DNA from: Haloferax gibbonsii ATCC 33959 | Lineage (GTDB): Archaea > Halobacteriota > Halobacteria > Halobacteriales > Haloferacaceae | DNA length: 64,000 nucleotides | NCBI RefSeq assembly: GCF_000336775.1 | Contig: NZ_AOLJ01000024.1 | Coordinates: 177,847 to 241,846 of the forward strand | Direction of reading: 5' to 3' | In this document: positions 26,452 through 35,015 of the stretch, one piece after another | Layout: each line of letters starts with the position of its first letter | Position numbering within the stretch: the stretch's first letter is position 1 | Made by a program: the position numbers and the translations under genes | Notes under the pieces: model-generated | Databases searched by the model: none | Told to the model about the DNA's origin: nothing | What the model saw: only the letters and a program-made list of their open reading frames with translations

Positions 26452-27635
26452 ATCTCGACGTCCGGTCGCTTCGCACGTTCAGTCGGCTCGCCCACTCGGG
26501 CGCGGAGAAAGCCGCGGGTTCGCTGACCACGCTCGCCGGCATCGACACGTACGTCAACGTCACCAAGGTGGAACTCGGGACGAAGGCGGACGTCGAAAAC
26601 GAGTTCGCCGAGCGCGACCTCGTGAGCGTCCACATCGGCTTTTCGGGCGGGTTGGACGGCCACACCGTGTTGGCGTTCTCGCCGGAGTCCGCAGAGCGTC
26701 TGGTCGACGCGCTGATGCCGGGTATCAACGCCACCGACGCCGAGGGTGAACTCGCCGAGAGTAGCCTGAAGGAGGTTGCGAACATCATGCTCGGCGGCTT
26801 CATCGACGGCTGGGCCGACTACCTCGACACCACCGTCGACATCACGACGCCGACCTACGTCGACGACGAAAACGACGGCCCGCTCGACCACGTCGACGCC
26901 GAGGGGTTCGAGAACGGCGGCGACGACGAGCACGTCCTCGTCTTCCGTAACCAGTTGGAGGCCGCGGACAACGCCATCGAGTTCGACCTGTACATGGTGC
27001 CGACCGCCTCGTCCATCGGGACCATCGTCGAGGCGAGCGGCGAGGACGGCGCGCTCCCGGTCGAGTCGTTCGCCGCCTTCTCCGAGATGATAAACGACGG
27101 CGCGAACCAGGCCTCGGAAGACATCACGGCGATGACGGGCATCGACACGACCGTCGAGGTGAGCCGGCTGAGCTTCGTCCCCATCGAGGGCGTCCCCATG
27201 TCGTTGACCGACGCGGTCCGCCGCGGCGTCGTGTTGGAGTTCAGCGGGACGCCGAGCGGTTACATCGCCATCCTCTTCGACGAGCCGTCGGCAGAGAACA
27301 TCGCGAGCAGCCTCCTGCCGGGCATGGAAGGCGACGAGGCGATGCGCCAGAGCGCGATTCAAGAGATTGGCAACATCACCACCTCCGGCTTCCTCGACGG
27401 CTGGGCCAACGCGCTCGAGACGACCATCGACATCTCGCCGCCGAAGCACGTCCACGACATCGGGTCGGCCATCATCGACCCGCTCGCGACCGACCTCGCG
27501 CAGTCTCAGGAGTACGCGTTCCTCATCGATTCGACCATCCGGACGGACGACGACGAGTTCACCTGCGACATCTACGCGCTCCCCGACGAGACGGAGCTGC
27601 GCAAGGCGCTCAGGAAGCTCTCTCCCGCCGCGTGA
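26448..27635 (+). CDS. cheC: chemotaxis phosphatase-like protein CheC, tandem-duplicated
   Basis: 395 residues, about twice a single CheC. Each half contains a CheC phosphatase-type site and the shared segment: LKEVANIMLGGFIDGWADYLDTT in the first half and IQEIGNITTSGFLDGWANALETT in the second; the pseudo-symmetric site AFSEMINDGANQASEDI opens the second half. CheC family members dephosphorylate CheY-P and bind CheD. Translation is coupled to cheY by ATGA. The first half may be degenerate at its first site. An acidic insertion (DDENDGPLDHVDAEG) lies in the first half. Confidence 0.92.
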   Translation: MNLDVRSLRTFSRLAHSGAEKAAGSLTTLAGIDTYVNVTKVELGTKADVENEFAERDLVSVHIGFSGGLDGHTVLAFSPESAERLVDALMPGINATDAEGELAESSLKEVANIMLGGFIDGWADYLDTTVDITTPTYVDDENDGPLDHVDAEGFENGGDDEHVLVFRNQLEAADNAIEFDLYMVPTASSIGTIVEASGEDGALPVESFAAFSEMINDGANQASEDITAMTGIDTTVEVSRLSFVPIEGVPMSLTDAVRRGVVLEFSGTPSGYIAILFDEPSAENIASSLLPGMEGDEAMRQSAIQEIGNITTSGFLDGWANALETTIDISPPKHVHDIGSAIIDPLATDLAQSQEYAFLIDSTIRTDDDEFTCDIYALPDETELRKALRKLSPAA

Positions 27636-27658
27636 ACCCTCCGTAGAGGCACCCAGTA

Positions 27659-28168
27659 ATGCAAGTATACACCACGGACACGCCCGCGGCTCGCTCCGGT
27701 CGAATCAAGGTCGGAATCGCCGATTACGCCGTCTCCGGCGACGAGAGCACGCTGACCACGAGCGGTCTCGGCTCCTGTATCGGCGTCGCGTTGTACGACC
27801 CCGAGACCGGCGTCTCCGGTCTCGCACACGCGATGCTCCCGGAGGCGGACGACGGCAGCGAGCCGGCGAAGTTCGTCGACACCGGCATCGAGCTCCTGCT
27901 CTCGGAGATGCGAGCCGCCGGCGCGGACATAGACCGCGTCGTCGCGAAAATCGCCGGGGGAAGCACCATGTTCGACTTCACCTCGGCCGACGGCGACGGC
28001 AGTATCGGCGATAGAAACGTCGCCGCGACGCGAACGACGCTCGACGGGTTCGGCATCGACGTCGTCGCCGAAGACGTCGGTGGCTCCCACGGCCGCTCGT
28101 TGGAGCTCGACAGCCAGACCGGCGACCTCCGCGTTCGGAGCGCGAAGAGCGGCAACCACGTTCTCTGA
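27659..28168 (+). CDS. cheD: chemoreceptor glutamine deamidase CheD
   Basis: 169 residues. The catalytic Cys C40 in GLGSCIGVALYD, His H57 in GLAHAMLP, and the KIAGGSTMF and IGDRNV motifs, with EDVGGSHGRSL near the end. It deamidates transducer glutamines and is modulated by CheC. It lies 23 bp after cheC, completing cheY-cheC-cheD. Confidence 0.95.
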   Translation: MQVYTTDTPAARSGRIKVGIADYAVSGDESTLTTSGLGSCIGVALYDPETGVSGLAHAMLPEADDGSEPAKFVDTGIELLLSEMRAAGADIDRVVAKIAGGSTMFDFTSADGDGSIGDRNVAATRTTLDGFGIDVVAEDVGGSHGRSLELDSQTGDLRVRSAKSGNHVL

Positions 28169-28479
28169 GGGCGTCACCGGCCGAAGTTCGGCTCGACGAC
28201 CGTCTCTCCTGTCTCTCGGCCGTCTCAACTGCGTCGAGCGCCGCCCGCGAGCAGGGAACCGAAAGCGGCCGACGCGTGAGAACCGACCGAAGCCGGTTCG
28301 ACTCCCCATCCGAGATATCAGTTCTGATAGCGCCTCGAATAGATTTATGTCGCCTCCTTCGAATGCTTTCACCGAAACGGTACGATATCGCGTGTGACAC
28401 CGCGGACAGCGCTCCGCGCTCTCCGCCGCCCTGAGTCGGGGGACTCGGGGGAGTCGTGCCGTCCCCAACGAGGTGACCT
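28169..28479 (+). other. intergenic region before arlD
   Basis: 311 bases between cheD and the ArlD gene. A TATA-like agatttatg near 28340 may drive the downstream genes, giving a long leader. No convincing frame or RNA. Confidence 0.35.
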
Positions 28480-29040
28480 ATGTACTTGGACCCGGACGAA
28501 TACGACCCAGACGAACTTCGACGTATCGCGCGTGACGCCCCACGGCCCAGACGGAACGGTGACGGCCGGTTCGACGACAGCCGATTCGACGACGGCAGAT
28601 TCGATGACAGCCGATTCGATGACGGCCGGTTCGACGACCGGAGTCCGTTCCGGTTCGACAACCCGCTTTTCGACCGGAGCCGACAGGAGGCGTCCGAAGC
28701 CCTCCGGTCGAGCCAGCTCGAACACCTGCTCGTCCACCAGTCTCGCGACGAGGAAGACGGCGTCGAAAAGCCGTACCTCCGCTCGCTGCCGGACAAGTAC
28801 GGCGCGGAACGCGTCGTCTTCGACTGGCTCGAGTTCCTCGTCCTCAAGGGCGGGTTCAAGCGGGCGATGGACGCCCTCCGGTACTACCAGACGGTCGACT
28901 GGGTCACGCCCGGCGTCGAGGAGACGCTCCGGGACTACCTCCTCGGGTTCTCCGCTGACGTCGACGAACCGACCGACCTCGACGTCGACGACCACCTGCT
29001 GAGTCTGGTCTACGTCGCACGTCTCTCCTCGATGGTGTGA
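28480..29040 (+). CDS. arlD: archaellum accessory protein ArlD (FlaD/E domain)
   Basis: 186 residues. N-terminus MYLDPDEYDPDELRRIA, typical of haloarchaeal FlaD/FlaCE proteins, then a low-complexity repeat (next entry), then the FlaD/E domain: YLRSLPDKYGAERVVFDWLEFLV, MDALRYYQTVDW, DDHLLSLVYVARLSSMV. This domain in ArlCE contacts CheF. By context it is an additional switch or scaffold subunit for the archaellar motor. It is separated from cheD by 311 bp and followed by the actin-like gene after 105 bp. Confidence 0.85.
   Translation: MYLDPDEYDPDELRRIARDAPRPRRNGDGRFDDSRFDDGRFDDSRFDDGRFDDRSPFRFDNPLFDRSRQEASEALRSSQLEHLLVHQSRDEEDGVEKPYLRSLPDKYGAERVVFDWLEFLVLKGGFKRAMDALRYYQTVDWVTPGVEETLRDYLLGFSADVDEPTDLDVDDHLLSLVYVARLSSMV
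28564..28638 (+). repeat. five tandem 15-bp units encoding [G/S]RFDD
   Basis: Consecutive units ggccggttcgacgac, agccgattcgacgac, ggcagattcgatgac, agccgattcgatgac, ggccggttcgacgac. Mutations are mostly synonymous and Gly/Ser alternate. A coding minisatellite prone to length change. Confidence 0.85.
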
Positions 29041-29145
29041 CGCCGACCGACGGGTCTCGAATACGGTCTCTCCTTCCGACAACCGAGTGTATACCATGAC
29101 TGCGCGAACCACCCGCCCGCCGAGTCCGAACCGAGTTGATACCGC

Positions 29146-30225
29146 ATGACGAACGACGCAGCCGCCGCTACCGACGCTGGTGTGACCTCCGAGTCCGACG
29201 AGACCGACGTGCCGACGGCCGTCGGCGTCAAGTTCGGGAGCGCCCGGACGGCGCTCGCCTTCGACGACGGCGACGCGGCGAGGACGGTTCACCTCCCCTC
29301 GCGCCTGACCGACGGCGAAGACGCGCCCGCCGGCGACGAGGGCGTCCACGACGGCGGAGAGACAGTCCGGGAGTCGCCCGAGCGAGTCGAGTTCATGCTC
29401 CGCTCGGGCGTCCCGGCGACCGCCCGCGACGCCGAGTCGTTCGAGCGGTTCGTCCGCGAACTCTGCGCGCGACACGACCTCCCCGCCGAGAGCGCCGTCG
29501 TGTACGCGATGCCGACCGTCGACGACGATGTCGGCCTCGCGAACTTCGGCACCGCGGTCGGCGAGTGCGGCATCGGTGAGGCGCTCGCGCGAGGCTTCCC
29601 CGAATCGCTGTGCGCGTCGATTCCGGCGCTCGGCGACGGAATCGAGGCGGTCGACGAGGTCTTCGTCGCTCTCAACCTCGGCGCGACGAACCTCGAAGCG
29701 TGCGCGTACCGACGCGGAGAGCGGTTACTCCCGTTCGTCTCCGCGGAGGCGTCCGGCGACCGCGTCGACCGGCGCATCGCCGAGGCGGTCGAAGCCGAGA
29801 CGGGCGGGCGAGTGACGATCGACCCCGCCACCGCCCGCGAGTACAAGGAGACCCGCGCCGACTTCGGCGGGTTCGACCCCTTCACCGACGCGGTCGAACG
29901 CGGGAGCGAGGGCGCACACGAGTTCACCGTCGAACGGGGCGTGATGGAGCCGTTGGACGAGTATCTCGACGACGTGGTCGCCGAGCTCTGCGATTTCTTC
30001 TCGCGACTGGCGAGCTCGCACATGAAAACCTATCAGCTCGCTCGCGCACGCCCGCTCGTCGTCTCCGGCGGGATGGCGTGCATTCCCGGACTGGTGGAGG
30101 AACTCGAAGCGCGTCTCGCCGCGGAACTCGACCGCCCGGTGAGCGTGGTCGTCCCCGACGACCCGGTGACCGCCGCGGCCGAGGGCGCACACAGACTCGC
30201 GGTGCGGCTCCGCGACGCGGCCTGA
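29146..30225 (+). CDS. actin/MreB-like ATPase in the motility locus
   Basis: 359 residues of the actin-like ATPase superfamily (MreB/ParM/PilM type). Phosphate-1-like VGVKFGSARTALAF (about 25-38), a second phosphate loop VALNLGATNLEACAY (about 171-185), and the adenosine motif VVSGGMACIPGLVEELEARL (about 303-322) followed by VPDDPVTAAAEGAHRLA. Gly replaces some consensus Asp (LGATN rather than DxGxxT), so hydrolysis may be weak. An acidic leader of about 20 residues precedes. It lies between arlD and the sensor kinase gene. It could form filaments, position the archaellar or chemosensory array, or act like PilM; none is shown by the sequence. Confidence 0.7.
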   Translation: MTNDAAAATDAGVTSESDETDVPTAVGVKFGSARTALAFDDGDAARTVHLPSRLTDGEDAPAGDEGVHDGGETVRESPERVEFMLRSGVPATARDAESFERFVRELCARHDLPAESAVVYAMPTVDDDVGLANFGTAVGECGIGEALARGFPESLCASIPALGDGIEAVDEVFVALNLGATNLEACAYRRGERLLPFVSAEASGDRVDRRIAEAVEAETGGRVTIDPATAREYKETRADFGGFDPFTDAVERGSEGAHEFTVERGVMEPLDEYLDDVVAELCDFFSRLASSHMKTYQLARARPLVVSGGMACIPGLVEELEARLAAELDRPVSVVVPDDPVTAAAEGAHRLAVRLRDAA

Positions 30226-30282
30226 ACGCTCGGCTCTCGGGTCGTCTCGTTTTCTGTTCGACTCACCCAGTCGCTGCGTAAC

Positions 30283-32409
30283 TCAGTCCGTCTCCGACTC
30301 GGTCGCCACCGTTCCGCCGTCGCCGACGGAGACCGCTCGGTCGGCGCTCCGGAGGCCGACGATTGCGACGGTTCCCCTGGGGTCGTTCTCCGCGAACCGG
30401 AGCCGACCGTTCGAGCGGTCGATTATCCACTGGACCAACCAGAGCCCGAGCCCGCTGATGTGTTGGAGCGGCGTCTCGGTCCCCGATTCGAGGACGGAGA
30501 GCTCGGCGTCGGGGACGCCCGGCCCGTTGTCGGCGATTCGAATCTCCACGTAGTCGGTCGAGGTCGCCCTCCGCTCGACCGTGACGCCGACTTCCGGAAT
30601 GACGCGGTCGTTGTGTTCGAGCGCGTTGTCGATGAGGTGTTTGATGGCCGATTCGATGAGGTCGTCCGCCGAGACCCACATCTCGTCGGGGAGGCTCCGG
30701 TGGACGATGGCCTCGGGGTAATCGGACTCGATGTCGTCCAACTGCGCCTCGATGCGCTCGACGACCTCGACGGGTTCGATTCCGGACGACCCGCGGGTCA
30801 GCGTCGTGTCGATGTGGCGAGTCTGCTCGCCGAGTTCGACCAGCGACGACGCCTTCCGCTTTATCGTTCGGGCGTGGTCTTTCGACTCGGCGGGGATGCG
30901 CTCGTCGAGGAGGAGGTCCGCGTGGCCGAGGATGACGTTCATGTCGTTTCTGAGGTCGTGTCGAAGGACGCGATTCAGCACCCGGAGGCGCTGTTCGTAG
31001 CGATGGCGACTGGTCACGTCCCGCGAGTTCAACACGACGCCGTCGACGGCGGGGTCGTCGAGGAGGTTCACACCGACCGTCTCGAACCGCCGCCACACGC
31101 CGTTCTTGTGGCGGATTCTGAACTCCGAGCGCACGGGAGAGTCGCCGGCTATCACCTCGTCGAGGCAGCCGGCGACCCGCTCTCTGTCTTCGGGGTGGAC
31201 GAGGTCGAGCACCGACTCGCCGACGAGCGCGTCGGTCTGATAGCCGAGTACCTCGGTCATCGAGGGGCTCGTGTAGGTCCGTTCGCCGTCCTCGTTGAGG
31301 ACGGTAATGACGTCCCGGGAGTTCTCGATGAGCGCGCGGAACTCCTCTTCGGTGTGCCGGCGCTCCGTCACGTCGTAGAAGACGAGCAAGAGTGCGCGGT
31401 CGTGCGTCTGGTCGCCGACCGCCTCGGAACGGATCTCGAAGTAACGACAGGTGCCTCCGTCTTCGACGACCGCCTCAGCCCTGTCTCGACCCTCCAGAAC
31501 CGTCCGGACCTCGGCCGGAACGCGAACGCTTTCGAGGACCGACTCGCCGATGCACTCGTCGACCGGCCGCTCTAGGAGCTCCGAGGCGGCACCGTTCGAT
31601 TCGACGATTCGGTCCTGTTCGTCGAGGACGACGACTGCGTCCCGCATCTCCGAGAGAATCGCGTCGCGGGCGATGGGTGTGATGTCGAACAGCTGGTGTC
31701 TGAAGAGCGCCCAGAGCACGACGACCGAGCTGACGCCGATAGAGAGGGGAACCGGGTTGATTCGAATCGGGAAAAAGAACTCACCGGCGAGTGCGGCGAG
31801 AGGTATGAGACCGGCGACGACGAGGAACCCGGCCTGTCGTCGATGGATGCTCGAACTCCGGAGATACGTCTTTCCGATGACGGTCAGCCCGGTGAGGGCG
31901 ACGCCGGAGCCGTAAATCACGTGTACGACGAAGAGGAGTTCCGGACCGGGTGGGACGAGAAGGTGCAGACCGGCTCCTCCGGAGGTGTCCGGTGCGCTGG
32001 CCGCCCAGAGGTCGAGCGAGGACCCGAGGAGTCCGTGGGAGTGGTTCGTCAGCGCGAGGGCGATTGCGACGGCGGGCTCGACGGCGAGGAAGCCGACCAT
32101 TCGGGTGGTGAGCAGTTGGTCCTCGCCGGCGTAGACGAGGGCGAAGATGAGCCATATCGTGGGGAGGACGGCCGCGCCGGCCCACGCCAGATACGCGTAG
32201 AACAACTCGGCACCCGGCGTCGTCGCGAGAAAGGCGAAGCCGTACGCGGTGGCCCAGATACTTCCGGAGAGCGTCAGGAGCGCGAACGGGAGGCGGACCC
32301 GCCGAGAGTAGAGTCGGAACCGACCGAGGACGACGAGCGTCACGACCCCCGCGAGGATGCCCGCGGCGAACAGCGCGTACGCGTACGGGAACTGCCCAAC
32401 GCTGGTCAT
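30283..32409 (-). CDS. membrane sensor histidine kinase, 7TM-PAS-PAS
   Basis: 708 residues. N-terminal seven-helix sensor region (about 1-240, the histidine-kinase N-terminal 7TM type), one PAS domain (about 245-345), a second PAS with YTSPSMTEVLGYQTDALVG and a PAC segment (about 350-465), the His box RVLRHDLRNDMNVILGHADLL near residue 485, and an HATPase domain with the N box LIESAIKHLIDNALEHND, G1 DNGPGVPD and GLGLWLV. No receiver domain. A ligand or membrane state could be sensed by the 7TM part. It ends convergently with the actin-like gene. No response-regulator gene is adjacent, so its partner is unknown. Confidence 0.9.
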   Translation of the reverse strand: MTSVGQFPYAYALFAAGILAGVVTLVVLGRFRLYSRRVRLPFALLTLSGSIWATAYGFAFLATTPGAELFYAYLAWAGAAVLPTIWLIFALVYAGEDQLLTTRMVGFLAVEPAVAIALALTNHSHGLLGSSLDLWAASAPDTSGGAGLHLLVPPGPELLFVVHVIYGSGVALTGLTVIGKTYLRSSSIHRRQAGFLVVAGLIPLAALAGEFFFPIRINPVPLSIGVSSVVVLWALFRHQLFDITPIARDAILSEMRDAVVVLDEQDRIVESNGAASELLERPVDECIGESVLESVRVPAEVRTVLEGRDRAEAVVEDGGTCRYFEIRSEAVGDQTHDRALLLVFYDVTERRHTEEEFRALIENSRDVITVLNEDGERTYTSPSMTEVLGYQTDALVGESVLDLVHPEDRERVAGCLDEVIAGDSPVRSEFRIRHKNGVWRRFETVGVNLLDDPAVDGVVLNSRDVTSRHRYEQRLRVLNRVLRHDLRNDMNVILGHADLLLDERIPAESKDHARTIKRKASSLVELGEQTRHIDTTLTRGSSGIEPVEVVERIEAQLDDIESDYPEAIVHRSLPDEMWVSADDLIESAIKHLIDNALEHNDRVIPEVGVTVERRATSTDYVEIRIADNGPGVPDAELSVLESGTETPLQHISGLGLWLVQWIIDRSNGRLRFAENDPRGTVAIVGLRSADRAVSVGDGGTVATESETD

Positions 32410-32735
32410 GAGTTGGTCGTGGTGCGCATCTGTGAGTCTCTGGAACTATTCTTTCCGATGAGTGTCACATCGGAGCGATATCAAACGTGTATCCGTTTCT
32501 GAACTTAAGCGGTTCGCCCTCTCTATCAACGCTGATACTTGGTTTCGGTTGAGAGACGAGCGGCCGGTTCGAGCGCCTCGTACGCCTTAATAAGGCCTTC
32601 ATTCTCTGAATGGTCGGTTACATTATCAGAGATAACATCACGAGTAACGCCGACGGTTCTCGCGCGGCGCAGAAATGTCGATATTCGGACGTTCGCCCGA
32701 ACGCTTAATTCGGATGGATGCACACGCAGGGATAG
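32410..32735. promoter_or_regulatory. divergent spacer between sensor kinase and ArlD-like gene
   Basis: 326 bases, relatively AT-rich. It contains an odd-length palindrome gcctta-a-taaggc at 32584-32596, which could be a regulator site, and a TATA-like cttaatt near 32703 about 30 bases before the plus-strand ATG. A 65-codon minus-strand frame here (32526-32723) has no recognisable content. Confidence 0.4.
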
Positions 32736-33191
32736 ATGCCGCGCGAGTCACGTCGTCCCAACGTCGCCGAAGGCCCGAGCGGACCCGGACCCCGTCGGGA
32801 CACCAGCGACCGGTCGTTCGACTGGGTCGACGCGCCGACGAATCGGACGTGGAGCGACGTGGCCCACGAGCGCCTGCTCGCGACGACCGCGGCGGTCACG
32901 TCGGACGGCGAGCCGTTTCTCGACGAGGTTCCGCGGACGCCGCGGGCCGAGCGGGTGCTCCTCGAGTGGTGCGTGCACCTCGTCGAGCGATTGGGCGGCC
33001 GCGGCGCGCTGGAGATGGCGTCGTACTACCGCGATATCGGCTGGATCGGCGACGGCCCCCACGACGCGATTCGCGAGCGCGTCGTCTCTTTTACCGTCCC
33101 CTCGGACTTCGAGGACGCGCCGACCGAAGAGGACCACGTCCGCAGTTTCTCGTACGTCGCCCGGCTGTCGGTGATGGCCGACTCGGAGTGA
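32736..33191 (+). CDS. second stand-alone FlaD/E-domain (ArlD-like) protein
   Basis: 151 residues. After a basic/polar leader (about 50 residues) it has the FlaD/E domain: FLDEVPRTPRAERVLLEWCVHLVERLGGRGALEMASYYRDIGWI, ending VRSFSYVARLSVMADSE. It aligns in order with the C-termini of ArlCE and ArlD: a Pro-rich start, an ERVL-like WxxxLV helix, YYxxxxWI and a final SxVYVxRLS. Its cysteine in LLEWCVHLV is not shared. Probably another partner for CheF or the motor; a paralogue that arose by duplication. Confidence 0.75.
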   Translation: MPRESRRPNVAEGPSGPGPRRDTSDRSFDWVDAPTNRTWSDVAHERLLATTAAVTSDGEPFLDEVPRTPRAERVLLEWCVHLVERLGGRGALEMASYYRDIGWIGDGPHDAIRERVVSFTVPSDFEDAPTEEDHVRSFSYVARLSVMADSE

Positions 33192-33215
33192 GAAGAGGAC
33201 GGCTTCGACGAGTCC

Positions 33216-34358
33216 CTAGAGTCCGAGTTCGCGACCGATGATGAGGTGTTGAATCTCGCTCGTCCCCTCGCCGATTTCCATGAGCTTCGCGTCGCGGTAG
33301 AACCGCTGGGGGGCGAAGTCGGTCGTGTACCCGTAGCCGCCGAGCACCTGCACCGCGTCTTCGGCGACTTCGCGGGCGGCCTCCGAGGCGTCGAGTTTCG
33401 CCAGTGCGGACTCTCGACTGACCCGCTCGCCGGCGTCGTACCGCGTCGCCGCCTTGTGGGTGAGCAGTCGCGCGCGCTCGGTCTTGCGGTGCATCGAGAC
33501 GAGTTTGTCGCGGATGGCGTCGAACTTCGCAATCGGCCGGTCGAACTGCTCGCGCTCTTGGGCGTACGATTTCGCGTGGCCGTACGCGCCCTCGGCGAGT
33601 CCCACCGAGAGCGCCGCGATGGAGATGCGGCCGCCGTCGAGCGTCTTCATCGTCTGCTTCCAGCCCTCGCCCTCCTCGCCGAGAAGTCGGTCTTCCGGAA
33701 CCCAGCAGTCGTCGAAGGAGAGCTCGCAGGTCGGCGAGCAGTTGAGGCCCATCTTGTCCCACTCGGTCGTCACCTCGAAGCCGTCGTCGTTCTCCGGGTC
33801 GACGATGAACGTCGAGATGCCGTCGTAGCCCGCACCGGGGTCCGTGACGGCCTTCACGAGGACGGAGCCGGCGACGCTCGCGTTCGTGATGAACTGCTTC
33901 GTTCCGTTGATGACGTAGCCGTCGCCGTCCCGCTCCGCGACGGTGTCCATGTCGCTGGCGTCGCTCCCGGAACCGGGTTCGGTCAGGGCCCAGCCGCCGA
34001 GGTACTCGCCGGTCGCGAGCGGCGTGAGCCAGCGCTCCTTCTGCTCGTCGGTGCCGAACAGCTCGATGGGCTTCGACGCGAGGCTGACGTGGGCGGCGTA
34101 CGACAGGCCGATACCGCCCGAGACGCGACCGAGCTCCTCCACGACGAGGGCGTACATCAGCTGGTCGCCGCCGAGGCCGCCGTACTCCTCGTCGATGGGG
34201 ACGCCCATCACGTCCAACTCGGCCAACTGGTCGAATACCTCCGCGGGGAATCGGTGTTCGTCCTCGATGTCCTGCGCGATGGGGGCGATTTCTTCCTCGC
34301 AGAACTCGCGGACGGTGTCGCGAATCATCCGGTGTTCGGCCGGGATGTCGAAGTCCAT
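33216..34358 (-). CDS. acyl-CoA dehydrogenase
   Basis: 380 residues from MDFDIPAEHRMIRD. FAD-dependent family features: WALTEPGSGSDASDM, FITNASVAGSVLVKAV, DGGRISIAALSVGLAEGAY, and at the C-terminus QVLGGYGYTTDFAPQRFYRDAKLMEIGEGTSEIQHLII with the catalytic Glu in EGTSE. It oxidises an acyl-CoA to enoyl-CoA in fatty-acid or branched-chain amino-acid breakdown, passing electrons to ETF. The start at 34358 gives the standard family N-terminus and lies about 25 bases after TTTATG, so leaderless; an ATG nine codons upstream is the alternative. Confidence 0.93.
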   Translation of the reverse strand: MDFDIPAEHRMIRDTVREFCEEEIAPIAQDIEDEHRFPAEVFDQLAELDVMGVPIDEEYGGLGGDQLMYALVVEELGRVSGGIGLSYAAHVSLASKPIELFGTDEQKERWLTPLATGEYLGGWALTEPGSGSDASDMDTVAERDGDGYVINGTKQFITNASVAGSVLVKAVTDPGAGYDGISTFIVDPENDDGFEVTTEWDKMGLNCSPTCELSFDDCWVPEDRLLGEEGEGWKQTMKTLDGGRISIAALSVGLAEGAYGHAKSYAQEREQFDRPIAKFDAIRDKLVSMHRKTERARLLTHKAATRYDAGERVSRESALAKLDASEAAREVAEDAVQVLGGYGYTTDFAPQRFYRDAKLMEIGEGTSEIQHLIIGRELGL

Positions 34359-34538
34359 GCGACCAACTATCGCCGTGTCGGACATAAACTAATCGAACGA
34401 CCATGAAGGATTGTGCCGTCGCGGGCGGCGAAGCGGGGGCGGCCGACCGGTTTCGGACCGACCATTCCCGGCTGGTCCGCTCTCACCGCGTGGGAATAGG
34501 CGTCCGGGTCTTTTTGCGCCGCGGTCCGAGGCTCTCGT

Positions 34539-34976
34539 ATGTACTCCCACATCCTCTTTCCGACCGACGGAAGCGACTGCGCCGACGCCGCCTTGGACCA
34601 CGCCATCGAACACGCCCGCACCTACGACGCGACGCTCGTTGCGCTCTACGTCGCCGACGTGCGCGAGGTCGGCTACGCCGCGCCCGCGCTCTCGCTCGAA
34701 CGGGTCCGAGAGGCGCTCCTCGAAAGCGGCGAGCAGGTGTTAGACCGCGTCGCCGAGACGGCCCGCGAGGCCGGCGTCGAGGTCGAAACCGTCGTCACCG
34801 AGGGCACCCCCGCGAGCGAGATTATCCGCCACGCCGACGAGCGGGACATCGACCTCGTCGTGATGGGCACCCACGGCCGAAGCGGCATCGACCGCTATCT
34901 CATCGGCAGCGTCGCCGAGCGCGTCGTCCGCGGCTCCGACGCACCCGTGTTGACCGTCCGACAGGAATCGGCGTAG
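34539..34976 (+). CDS. universal stress protein UspA family
   Basis: 145 residues, one Usp domain. ILFPTDGSDCADAALDHAI at the N-terminus and the ATP-binding G-x2-G-x9-G-S motif at the end: MGTHGRSGIDRYLIGSVAERVVR. Such proteins bind ATP or ADP and respond to stress; the target is unknown. Leaderless or nearly so (ctcgtATG), 150 bp from the divergent acyl-CoA dehydrogenase and 39 bp from the kinase-like gene. Confidence 0.9.
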   Translation: MYSHILFPTDGSDCADAALDHAIEHARTYDATLVALYVADVREVGYAAPALSLERVREALLESGEQVLDRVAETAREAGVEVETVVTEGTPASEIIRHADERDIDLVVMGTHGRSGIDRYLIGSVAERVVRGSDAPVLTVRQESA

Positions 34977-35015
34977 GCCCACGAGGTTAAGCCGCCCCTC
35001 GTCTTACGGGGGTGC

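Noticed and set aside
32526..32723. 65-codon minus-strand frame upstream of the ArlD-like gene
   Set aside because: No Shine-Dalgarno, no hydrophobic or domain pattern, and it lies over the likely promoters.
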